Assembly (NCBI GenBank): GCA_905214955.1
Contig: CAJMON010000081.1
Span: forward strand, 1 to 12,189
DNA length: 12,189 nt
Reading direction: 5' to 3'
From: an uncultured bacterium
GTDB taxonomy: Bacteria > Bacillota > Clostridia > Lachnospirales > Lachnospiraceae
In this document: positions 7,913 to 12,189 of the stretch, in pieces
Position numbering within the stretch: the stretch's first letter is position 1
How the letters are laid out: every line of letters begins with the position of its first letter
Translations under genes and position numbers: made by a program
Notes under the pieces: generated by a model
What the model was told of the DNA's origin: nothing
What the model saw: the letters and a program-made list of their open reading frames with translations, nothing else
The model's database searches: none

Positions 7913-8224
7913 CTAGCACTGTGTTTTATTGTTGTTTGCCCCTCCGGAGTTGCCGCTCCGTGGGGCGTTTTTCATTTCAGCTGGCGTTGCCTTACGGGCA
8001 GAATCAATCCAAATGCTTCCAACCGGTATGGACTCGCTGAGCATCTTCCGTAGTTCCATCAGTTCTCCGTCATACATTGCAATTTGATCACCCCACTCCG
8101 GCGTGTGCATTTTATGTTCCCTGCATCCCTCTTCAAAAAAATTCCGGCGCTCCTGCCTGACTCGTTTGTATCTCTCAATTAATTTTGGCCGCCTGATTGC
8201 TGCCCACTCTCCTACTAAATCCAT
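7913..8224 (-). CDS. Small charged hypothetical phage protein (103 aa)
   Basis: A 103-residue soluble protein of unknown function. The N-terminal part is strongly basic and helical (RRPKLIERYKRVRQERRNFF, about 12-31), followed by a conserved-looking HTPEWGDQIAMYDGELMELR region. The last ~20 residues are low-complexity (NSGGANNNKTQC) and their codons coincide with an inverted repeat that would act as a terminator on the plus strand, so the C terminus may be a recent extension. The ATG is supported by GGAGGTGAG about 6 nt upstream. It follows the small membrane protein by 6 nt. Confidence 0.72.
   Translation of the reverse strand: MDLVGEWAAIRRPKLIERYKRVRQERRNFFEEGCREHKMHTPEWGDQIAMYDGELMELRKMLSESIPVGSIWIDSARKATPAEMKNAPRSGNSGGANNNKTQC
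7938..7972 (+). terminator. Plus-strand terminator-like hairpin inside the 3' end of a minus-strand gene
   Basis: GCCCC (7938-7942) and CGGAG (7945-7949) pair with CTCCG (7956-7960) and GGGGC (7962-7966), giving a GC-rich stem with a small internal bulge, followed by five T residues (7968-7972) on the plus strand. There is no T tract on the minus-strand side, so it is directional and antisense to the operon. It could stop antisense transcripts entering the early genes, or be a relic of a plus-strand unit. No plus-strand gene ends here. Confidence 0.5.
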
Positions 8225-8230
8225 TTTTTC

Positions 8231-8422
8231 TCACCTCCTTCCTGCGTGCTTCCGCCGGATATGCAATTCCACGGCATCCCAGGTATCCTCCAGGAACCAT
8301 TTGGTAAACAAAAACATTCCGATCATTCCGATGATCCGGCACGTTCTGGTTGCATCCCCCTGGGTGACTGTCCACGCCGCCACTGCCAGAGATAACAGAG
8401 TTGTGACTGCATTTCTGATCAT
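8231..8422 (-). CDS. Small phage membrane protein (63 aa)
   Basis: A 63-residue protein with two hydrophobic stretches: about 5-18 (AVTTLLSLAVAAWTV) and about 30-44 (IIGMIGMFLFTKWFL), followed by a basic tail (HIRRKHAGRR), suggesting a two-span or hairpin inner-membrane protein. The ATG at 8422 is preferred over the upstream ATG at 8503 because AAAGGAAG lies just before it, while the longer frame would overlap most of the well-supported 52-residue gene. The function is unknown; it is in the early operon, far from any lysis module, so holin activity is not suggested by context. Confidence 0.62.
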   Translation of the reverse strand: MIRNAVTTLLSLAVAAWTVTQGDATRTCRIIGMIGMFLFTKWFLEDTWDAVELHIRRKHAGRR

Positions 8423-8447
8423 AGTGTTTATCTTCCTTTCCCACCCA

Positions 8448-8606
8448 TCAGGTGGCTTTTCCCTTATTGATCTGGAAACCGATATTCCTGCAAGCTTTCT
8501 CAAAAGTTTCCTGAATGATCCCCTTCACCTTCTCTGGCGGAATCTCCTCTTGATTTACCCATTCTCCATTAATCTTCATCATGCTTACGATGTTCAATTT
8601 TTCCAT
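8448..8606 (-). CDS. Small conserved-looking phage protein (52 aa)
   Basis: A 52-residue gene starting MEKLNIVSMMKINGEWVNQE, with an almost ideal GAGGAGGTGAG ribosome binding site upstream of its ATG (8606-8604) and a TGA stop at 8450-8448. The pattern 'xVSxMxINGEWVNQEEIPPEK...IGFQ' resembles short proteins I associate with Clostridia phages (recollection, not a search). No membrane segment or known domain. The gene lies 25 nt upstream of the small membrane protein, in the same operon. Confidence 0.65.
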   Translation of the reverse strand: MEKLNIVSMMKINGEWVNQEEIPPEKVKGIIQETFEKACRNIGFQINKGKAT

Positions 8607-8649
8607 GCCCTCACCTCCTCTAGCATGATATGCGTTAGGGATTGTCTAC

Positions 8650-8718
8650 GTTTCCTGCCTTTGCGGCGCTGGGATTTCTTAGCATTAAAGGAGAGTTTTA
8701 AATTGCCAAGCAGGAAAC
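8650..8718. repeat. 9-bp inverted repeat in the intergenic gap
   Basis: GTTTCCTGC (8650-8658) and GCAGGAAAC (8710-8718) form a perfect 9-bp inverted repeat separated by 51 nt, in a 126-nt gap between the 52-residue gene and the membrane-anchored peptide gene. A second short pair (AGCATT 8681-8686 / AATGCT 8720-8725) overlaps it. A lone heptamer variant GTCTACG sits directly beside the left arm (8644-8650). It may be a folded leader, a processing site or an operator pair; no T tract follows, so it is not a simple terminator. Confidence 0.45.
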
Positions 8719-8732
8719 AAATGCTGAAAAAT

Positions 8733-8921
8733 TTATTGACACTTATTTAAATCAAAATTAGTCATATACCCATCAATCACTCTTTCTGCCCACTCTGGAA
8801 TATCGAGCTGGGCAGTTTCTTTTCTCTCCTTTAGCTCCTGCCTTTTCAAACATTCCTCTATTTTTGATTGCTCTCTGGCAATAAAAATCTGAACCACCAG
8901 CATAATTGTCGTTAAAACCAC
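8733..8921 (-). CDS. Membrane-anchored small protein, 5' end probably frameshifted
   Basis: As it stands, a 62-residue frame from a GTG (8921) with no ribosome binding site: an N-terminal hydrophobic segment (VVLTTIMLVVQIFIA), then a charged, probably coiled-coil stretch (REQSKIEECLKRQELKERKE) and IPEWAERVIDGYMTNF. The frame stays open upstream to the antirepressor stop and reads like protein (VIEAYRQIEKGEKITIEIQ). A much better start lies at 9003: ATG overlapping the antirepressor TGA (ATGA) behind AAGGAG. It runs only MSWQGRKPGN and then stops. Removing one G from the GGG at 8980-8978 would fuse the two into an 89-residue protein. So this is probably a longer gene with a one-base insertion (mutation, sequencing error or, less likely, programmed +1 shift). 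The function is unknown. Confidence 0.55.
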   Translation of the reverse strand: MVLTTIMLVVQIFIAREQSKIEECLKRQELKERKETAQLDIPEWAERVIDGYMTNFDLNKCQ

Positions 8922-8999
8922 TTGAATTTCTATCGTAATCTTTTCACCCTTTTCTATTTGTCGGTACGCCTCAATTACCCGGCTTTCTGCCCTGCCAGC

Positions 9000-9743
9000 T
9001 CATTCCTTCTCCTTCAGAAGCAGGTTCAAAAAGTAAATTTGAGCTTTCCCGGTTGCTTTGGTAGTTTTATTGATTCTCACAGAACCATCCGGATTATTGA
9101 CCGTGGACTCTTTCACCTCAAACAAACCCATTTCCATCGCCTTCTGTGTAGGCATGTTCCAGTCAGTACCTTTTCTTTTAATCAGGTAGCCGTTTTCTCT
9201 CATCCACGCAAACAATTTATTCTGTCCGGTATCCACGCCATTCTGTTTCAGCAGCTTGGCAAGTTCTCCGATCAGGATGGATGTGTGACTGGTGGATACT
9301 GCATCAGCGAAGATCTCTTTCGGACGCATCCGCTGAACATCTTCCATCAGGCCTGCGTTGCTGGATTTCAGCTTCTCGATTTCCCGGTCCGCCATCTTCA
9401 AGGCTCTGGCAAACACCTGCTCCGGTGTATTCCATGCTTTTTCCAAGTCAAGGAAATACTGGCGGTACTGCCGTCCCTTCTCACTGCGCTGGATCATACA
9501 GATCTGCTTGGCCATATCTACGGAAATCTGGTAATCGTTGTACGTCGTCACTGGATTTTTAGGATTATTGGTTGCTCTTTTTTGAGCCACCAATATAAAG
9601 TCCTGATTTTCCGTAAATCCATATTCCGTCATTCTCGGAAACCAATCTTTGAAAGCTGTCTTGATCTCCAATCCTTCATACAATTCTCTTGCCGATACCG
9701 TCGGCTGTTCTGTTTCATAATTAATCTTGATTAAGTCGTTCAT
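9000..9743 (-). CDS. Phage antirepressor (AntA/AntB domain plus KilAC-type C-terminal domain)
   Basis: A 247-residue antirepressor. The N-terminal domain (about 12-85) matches the AntA/AntB pattern: VSARELYEGLEIKTAFKDWF, YGFTENQDFILV, then YQISVDMAKQICMIQRSEKG. A helical linker (about 105-135) leads to a KilAC/ANT-type C-terminal domain (about 140-240; LAKLLKQNG...NKLFAWMRENGYLIKRKGTDWNMPTQKAMEMGLFEV, then a C-terminal beta-rich end). Such proteins relieve prophage repression or adjust early gene expression. The ATG start has GAAAGGAGG upstream. The leader of this gene is shared with the first plus-strand promoter module, so plus- and minus-strand transcription diverge here. Confidence 0.93.
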   Translation of the reverse strand: MNDLIKINYETEQPTVSARELYEGLEIKTAFKDWFPRMTEYGFTENQDFILVAQKRATNNPKNPVTTYNDYQISVDMAKQICMIQRSEKGRQYRQYFLDLEKAWNTPEQVFARALKMADREIEKLKSSNAGLMEDVQRMRPKEIFADAVSTSHTSILIGELAKLLKQNGVDTGQNKLFAWMRENGYLIKRKGTDWNMPTQKAMEMGLFEVKESTVNNPDGSVRINKTTKATGKAQIYFLNLLLKEKE

Positions 9744-9761
9744 GTTTGTCCTCCTTTCACG

Positions 9762-9814
9762 TTGACTTTTTTAACTTTTTCTCCTATCCTGTTCCTACAG
9801 GGCACTGGCATGCC
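9762..9814 (+). promoter_or_regulatory. Promoter-operator module, copy 1
   Basis: TTGACT (9762-9767), 17-bp spacer, TATCCT (9785-9790), 10 nt, then GGCACTGGCATGCC (9801-9814). This is a near-consensus sigma-A promoter for the DUF2513-type gene, with a start expected near 9797, so the 14-bp core would cover the first transcribed bases, a usual operator position. The core contains the palindrome GGCATGCC and a GGCA/TGCC inverted repeat. The element has two further copies with identical spacing (10648 and 11590). It lies in the leader of the antirepressor gene on the other strand. Confidence 0.75.
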
Positions 9815-9842
9815 CGAGTCTTGAAAGAAAGGAGAATTTTCT

Positions 9843-10247
9843 ATGAAGCTGGATTTAAACTGCATTCGAGATTCACTAATCACTCTTGAAAAATGGCTTA
9901 TATTAAATGATGATCTCGAATTTGTTTTTCTTGATTTGGATGAAATTTGTAAATCATCTGAACTGCAGAAGTACGCTAGAACAGATATCGCTTATACACT
10001 TGTGATGCTGGAAGAAGCAGGTTTTATCAAAGCTGTCATTGACTATGGCTGCAACGCAATTTGTGAATTAGATGTAATACGCCTCACATACGAAGGGCAT
10101 CAATTTCTTGAAACCATTCGTCCAAAAGACACGTGGGATAAAATTTATGCCGTAGCTGAGAAAACTGGTCATAAATCCCTCACAAGTATCATGGAAATTG
10201 CTGACATCATTCTTCCGGATGTATTTAAATCTGCACTGCGTTCTTAA
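9843..10247 (+). CDS. DUF2513-type protein, plus-strand moron 1
   Basis: A 134-residue protein resembling DUF2513, a phage/Firmicutes family of unknown function. Recognisable features are the start MKLDLNCIRDSLITLE, the helix pattern YTLVMLEEAGFIKAV (51-65) reminiscent of a winged helix, LTYEGHQFLETIR (81-93) and a C-terminal amphipathic helix (SLTSIMEIADIIL). The N-terminal two thirds could be a DNA-binding winged-helix domain; that is inference from helix pattern only. The ATG lies 10 nt after AAAGGAG. The gene has its own promoter module and terminator, opposes all neighbouring phage genes, and is more AT-rich than the replication block, all signs of a separately acquired cargo gene. Confidence 0.85.
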   Translation: MKLDLNCIRDSLITLEKWLILNDDLEFVFLDLDEICKSSELQKYARTDIAYTLVMLEEAGFIKAVIDYGCNAICELDVIRLTYEGHQFLETIRPKDTWDKIYAVAEKTGHKSLTSIMEIADIILPDVFKSALRS

Positions 10248-10251
10248 TTTT

Positions 10252-10446
10252 TTAAGTCCCTCTTACGGAGGGGCTTTCTTTAAAAGTCCCTGTGCTTTTA
10301 TAACATTCTCCTGCGGCAGCAATTTCTTTCTTAACCCGCTCATTGAACATGTAGGCAATCGATTCAGCCTCCACCAACGTTACATTTTTGCTATACAGGA
10401 CGGTTAATAGCTCAGAAACAATTTCGAGCATTTCATCTCTTTTCAC
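10252..10446 (-). CDS. Small helical phage protein (64 aa)
   Basis: A 64-residue protein with a GTG start (10446) behind GAGGTGAGG. It is mainly helical (MLEIVSELLTVLYSKNVTLV then EAESIAYMFNERVKKEI), of a type frequent among small early genes of Clostridia phages; no function is known. Its last codons coincide with the terminator of the plus-strand DUF2513 gene, so the two genes converge with no spare sequence. Its leader shares the 14-mer CTCACCTCGCTTTC (plus-strand reading, 10453-10466) with that of the 67-residue minus-strand gene. Confidence 0.6.
   Translation of the reverse strand: MKRDEMLEIVSELLTVLYSKNVTLVEAESIAYMFNERVKKEIAAAGECYKSTGTFKESPSVRGT
10254..10281 (+). terminator. Intrinsic terminator of moron 1
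   Basis: AAGTCCCTC (10254-10262) pairs with GAGGGGCTT (10268-10276), a 9-bp stem with one G-U pair and a 5-nt loop, followed by TCTTT. It begins 6 nt after the DUF2513-type stop codon, as expected for a rho-independent terminator. It also lies in the last codons of the opposing 64-residue gene. Confidence 0.7.
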
Positions 10447-10496
10447 CTTTTCCTCACCTCGCTTTCGTTTCGTTTGAATGCAGTATAGTTGCTTCT

Positions 10497-10697
10497 TTAT
10501 CCAGCTTTCTTTCCATCATCTTTTATGCTCATGACCGCTTCCAGCATCATTCCGAATACAGTTCGCTGACTTCCTTCATCCAAATAAGGAGCCATTTTAA
10601 TAATGTTGTCTAAAGGATTATCTGTCACGTTGGTTATAAATGTAGCATTGACTTTTTTTCTCTTTTTTCTTATTCTTAGATTATTAGGTACTGGCAT
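10497..10697 (-). CDS. Small basic phage protein (66 aa) whose start lies in promoter module 2
   Basis: A 66-residue frame starting MPVPNNLRIRKKRKKVNATF, with a very basic N terminus and a helical remainder (PLDNIIKMAPYLDEGSQRTV). No known domain. The ATG sits inside the GGCATGCC palindrome of promoter module 2, and no strong ribosome binding site precedes it, so either translation is weak or the true start has been displaced by the insertion of the plus-strand unit. The complementary strands of modules 1 and 3 encode similar but truncated peptides, which may mean that this gene's 5' end has been copied. The coding status is likely but not certain. Confidence 0.5.
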   Translation of the reverse strand: MPVPNNLRIRKKRKKVNATFITNVTDNPLDNIIKMAPYLDEGSQRTVFGMMLEAVMSIKDDGKKAG

Positions 10698-10700
10698 GCC
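10648..10700 (+). promoter_or_regulatory. Promoter-operator module, copy 2
   Basis: TTGACT (10648-10653), 17-bp spacer, TATTCT (10671-10676), 10 nt, GGTACTGGCATGCC (10687-10700). It has the same geometry as copies 1 and 3, although the spacer sequences differ, so the fixed elements appear to be under selection. It drives the zinc-ribbon/DUF4145 gene, whose ATG lies 25 nt downstream behind ATGGAGG. The core overlaps the start codon of the opposing 66-residue gene. Confidence 0.75.
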
Positions 10701-10724
10701 TAAATCTTACCTATGGAGGTTTTT

Positions 10725-11390
10725 ATGAAATTCATTACTAAATCTGCATCTTCCTTCCACTCTTCCTTTTCGTTTAAATATCAAAAGCCTGCAATCTGTC
10801 CGCATTGTGGTTTTGGAACTGACGCTATTGCAAAAGAGAAAAATTATTATTCTTTCAATGATGGCAGGTTGCTCACATCGGTTTGCGAATGCACTGCCTG
10901 TCATAAATTTTTCTTTTTCGCCTGCGAAAACCCTAGAACAAATACAAATGATGCTCCAATGGTCTGTATGTATCCTTCTACTCAAATTGAGCCATACAAA
11001 AACGAAAATTTAGCCGCTATATCAGAACGTTTTATTGACATGTACAACCAGGCATTGCAAGCTGAATACAATCAAAATTTCGAATTAGCTGCTATAGGTT
11101 TCCGTTCCTCGCTTGAAATTTTGGTAAAAGATTATGCAATACAAGAACTTGGAGAACCCGCTGAAACCGTTGCTAAACAATCCCTTTGTAACGCTATTGC
11201 TACATACCTTCAGCAAGCAGATCTTGTTAATACTGCCGATGTTGTCCGTATCCTTGGCAATGATTACACTCATTACGAAAGAAAATACCCAGAGCATGAT
11301 TTTGTGCTTCTGAAAAAATATATGGAGATCTTCTTATCTCAAATAGAAGTCAAATACATGATCAAACATCCGCCGGTTGCTCGTTCTTAG
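10725..11390 (+). CDS. Zinc-ribbon plus DUF4145 (HEPN-like) protein, plus-strand moron 2
   Basis: A 221-residue protein. An N-terminal zinc-ribbon-like segment carries CPHC (25-28) and CECTAC (54-59, with C56 and C59 as the second pair), separated by ~27 residues. The C-terminal ~115 residues match the DUF4145 pattern: helix YNQALQAEY, then FELAAIGFRSSLEILVKDYA, and RILGNDYTH (175-183), where R175 and H183 correspond to the conserved Arg...GN...His of the family. DUF4145 is regarded as HEPN-like and occurs in restriction and other conflict-related proteins; some HEPN domains are RNases. A defence or superinfection role is therefore plausible but inferred. The ATG at 10725 is chosen because GGAGG precedes it at 5 nt; the ATG 12 nt upstream overlaps that site. 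It is AT-rich, with its own promoter and a distant terminator. Confidence 0.85.
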   Translation: MKFITKSASSFHSSFSFKYQKPAICPHCGFGTDAIAKEKNYYSFNDGRLLTSVCECTACHKFFFFACENPRTNTNDAPMVCMYPSTQIEPYKNENLAAISERFIDMYNQALQAEYNQNFELAAIGFRSSLEILVKDYAIQELGEPAETVAKQSLCNAIATYLQQADLVNTADVVRILGNDYTHYERKYPEHDFVLLKKYMEIFLSQIEVKYMIKHPPVARS

Positions 11391-11565
11391 TTGTATGCGA
11401 ATCTCTTTCAGCTAGCAATTGACCTTCCAGGCTCCAATACTGTACAACCTGTCTGGATAGATCATCCAGTGTTCCTTTCCCTCTATTACTTTTTGTTTCA
11501 ATTACTTGTATAACTCTTGCACTGTCAGTGCCATTTGGTCTGACAGTGTTTTTTTTACCTTCCAT
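11362..11565 (-). CDS. Small phage protein (67 aa) with RGKGT...QYWSLEGQLLAE motif
   Basis: A 67-residue protein with a pattern I associate with small early proteins of Clostridia and Streptococcus phages: RVIQVIETKSNRGKGT, then a segment ending in VVQYWSLEGQLLAERD; the function is unknown. The ATG is supported by AGCGAGGTGAG 6 nt upstream. The gene lies wholly within the 3' untranslated part of the opposing plus-strand DUF4145 transcript and overlaps its stop codon tail to tail; its first codons encode the complement of that transcript's terminator. It is therefore exposed to antisense transcription. Confidence 0.65.
   Translation of the reverse strand: MEGKKNTVRPNGTDSARVIQVIETKSNRGKGTLDDLSRQVVQYWSLEGQLLAERDSHTTKNEQPADV
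11520..11556 (+). terminator. Strong intrinsic terminator of moron 2
   Basis: CACTGTCAG (11520-11528) and CTGACAGTG (11540-11548) form a perfect 9-bp stem with an 11-nt loop, followed by eight T residues. It lies 130 nt after the DUF4145 gene's stop, inside the 5' coding part of the opposing 67-residue gene. No other plus-strand gene ends nearby, so it most probably defines the 3' end of the DUF4145 transcript. Confidence 0.85.
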
Positions 11566-11589
11566 GTCTTCTCACCTCGCTTTCCTGTA

Positions 11590-11642
11590 TTGACTTTTCT
11601 CTCCCATTCTCCTATCCCTTATGTACAGGGCACTGCCATGCC
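11590..11642 (+). promoter_or_regulatory. Promoter-operator module, copy 3
   Basis: TTGACT (11590-11595), 17-bp spacer, TATCCC (11613-11618), 10 nt, GGCACTGCCATGCC (11629-11642). It is closest to copy 1: both have TACAGGGCACTG before the palindromic part and GAAAGAAAG shortly before the gene. It drives the membrane-protein gene at 11669. It begins 24 nt upstream of the opposing 67-residue gene's start codon. Confidence 0.75.
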
Positions 11643-11668
11643 TGAGTATGAAAGAAAGAAGTTATATT

Positions 11669-12160
11669 ATGTCCGTAGAATTTATTTTTTCCCTGATTAC
11701 TGCCATCACCTCCATTGTTGCTGTTGTAATTTCAGTGTTTACGCTCAAACAAAATAGTGAAATGATTGAAAATTCCACCAGACCATATATCGGAATCTAC
11801 GGGTTGAGCGTTTTTATTGTGGATAGAACCTACTACATAATCATTAAAAATTTTGGCCAGAGCAGCGCCCGAATTGAATCTTTTCGTTCTGATCCTCTTC
11901 TCAATAATTTTTCTAAAATCAAAAGTGAAGTTCCTTTTTCTCACATTGTTGGAAGCACCGTAATGCCTGGTGATTCTTTCCGAGCAGCTTTCAACTTTGA
12001 TGCTCTTCCGGAATATATTAAATTTCATCTTTCTTATTCCTGTGGTCGAAAAAAATACTATGATACGATTTCTTTAAAAGTTGATTCCAAGATTGGAAAT
12101 CTTCAAACACACAAACGGATTTCCGGGTCTTCCAGCGCTCCTGAATCAATCATTGCTTAA
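11669..12160 (+). CDS. Single-span membrane protein with C-terminal soluble domain, plus-strand moron 3
   Basis: A 163-residue protein starting MSVEFIFSLITAITSIVAVV, with one transmembrane helix (about 4-25), then LKQNSEMIENSTRPYIGIYG and a beta-rich soluble domain (about 38-140) with alternating hydrophobic strands (TYYIIIKNFGQSSARIESF; FHLSYSCGRKKYYDTISLKV). The tail is polar. I recognise this layout (short N-terminal anchor, 'TRPYI.IYG', beta domain) from prophage hypotheticals of Clostridia, but no function is known. A membrane-tethered sensor or superinfection-exclusion protein are options, both inferred. The ATG at 11669 is preferred over one 48 nt upstream, which would overlap the promoter core region; a GAAAGAAAGAAG purine tract precedes it. 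No terminator is visible in the 29 nt left. Confidence 0.78.
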   Translation: MSVEFIFSLITAITSIVAVVISVFTLKQNSEMIENSTRPYIGIYGLSVFIVDRTYYIIIKNFGQSSARIESFRSDPLLNNFSKIKSEVPFSHIVGSTVMPGDSFRAAFNFDALPEYIKFHLSYSCGRKKYYDTISLKVDSKIGNLQTHKRISGSSSAPESIIA

Positions 12161-12189
12161 ACCTCACAGGACATGCATATCAAATCTTT

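Noticed and set aside
8175..8444. An 89-codon minus-strand frame overlapping the small membrane protein
   Set aside because: It spans the start of the 103-residue gene and its strong ribosome binding site; composition is shadow-like.
8736..8764. TTGACA on the plus strand as another promoter
   Set aside because: The hexamer at the 17-bp position is TAGTCA, there is no GGYACTGSCATGCC core and no plus-strand gene follows.
8922..9734. A 270-codon plus-strand open frame
   Set aside because: It is the complement of the antirepressor gene, whose domain pattern and ribosome binding site are convincing.
10707..11297. Minus-strand frames opposite the DUF4145 gene
   Set aside because: They have no ribosome binding sites and unlike protein composition; the zinc-ribbon and DUF4145 motifs are on the plus strand.
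11732..12028. A 98-codon minus-strand frame opposite the membrane protein
   Set aside because: It is an antisense shadow; the plus strand has the promoter module, the transmembrane helix and a plausible beta domain.

Overview
The window looks like the early/replication region of a temperate phage or prophage of a Gram-positive Firmicute, probably a gut Clostridia (Lachnospiraceae-type) lineage. The basis is the strong AGGAGG-type ribosome binding sites, frequent TTG/GTG starts, start/stop overlaps, and the characteristic gene set: AntA/KilAC-type antirepressor, Cas4-like DUF2800 nuclease, DUF2815 single-strand-binding protein, family A DNA polymerase and VapE-type primase-helicase. There are no structural, lysis, integrase or CI-type repressor genes, and no tRNA, rRNA or CRISPR. 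The host assignment is an inference from family resemblance, not a search result.

Layout. Almost everything from 9743 leftwards is on the minus strand and reads as one early operon, transcribed right to left. It starts with the antirepressor (9743-9000), continues through small accessory genes (about 8921-6398: a membrane-anchored peptide with an apparently frameshifted 5' end, a 52-residue gene, a small membrane protein, a charged 103-residue protein, a 66-residue protein, a TTG-started C-terminal HTH protein, an 83-residue protein and a P/Q-rich protein), and ends with the replication block DUF2800 (6401-5196), DUF2815 (5164-4550), DNA polymerase (4504-2534) and VapE primase-helicase (2523-100). 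The last codons of the primase-helicase run into an array of nine copies of a heptamer (GTCTACA or its complement) at 1-125, which may be a replication origin. A hairpin between the SSB and polymerase genes could lower expression of the downstream genes.

The right end (9744-12189) is the most unusual part. Three plus-strand genes, visibly more AT-rich than the replication block, alternate with small minus-strand phage genes. They encode a DUF2513-type protein, a zinc-ribbon plus DUF4145 (HEPN-like) protein, and a single-span membrane protein with a soluble domain. Each plus-strand gene is preceded by a version of the same 53-bp module: TTGACT, exactly 17 bp, a TATYCY -10 element, exactly 10 bp, then the 14-bp core GGYACTGSCATGCC. 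Two of the three are followed by visible intrinsic terminators. This is the layout of phage 'morons' (independently transcribed cargo genes), here apparently a three-gene regulon under one shared operator. The modules lie at the 5' ends of minus-strand genes, and one plus-strand 3' UTR runs antisense through a whole minus-strand gene, so mutual antagonism between lysogenic and early lytic transcription is plausible.

Working together: the antirepressor would relieve repression; the nuclease, SSB, polymerase and primase-helicase would form a nearly self-sufficient replication/recombination set acting at a nearby origin; the plus-strand genes are candidates for lysogenic conversion or superinfection-defence functions. 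That last role is inferred from position and domain type only.
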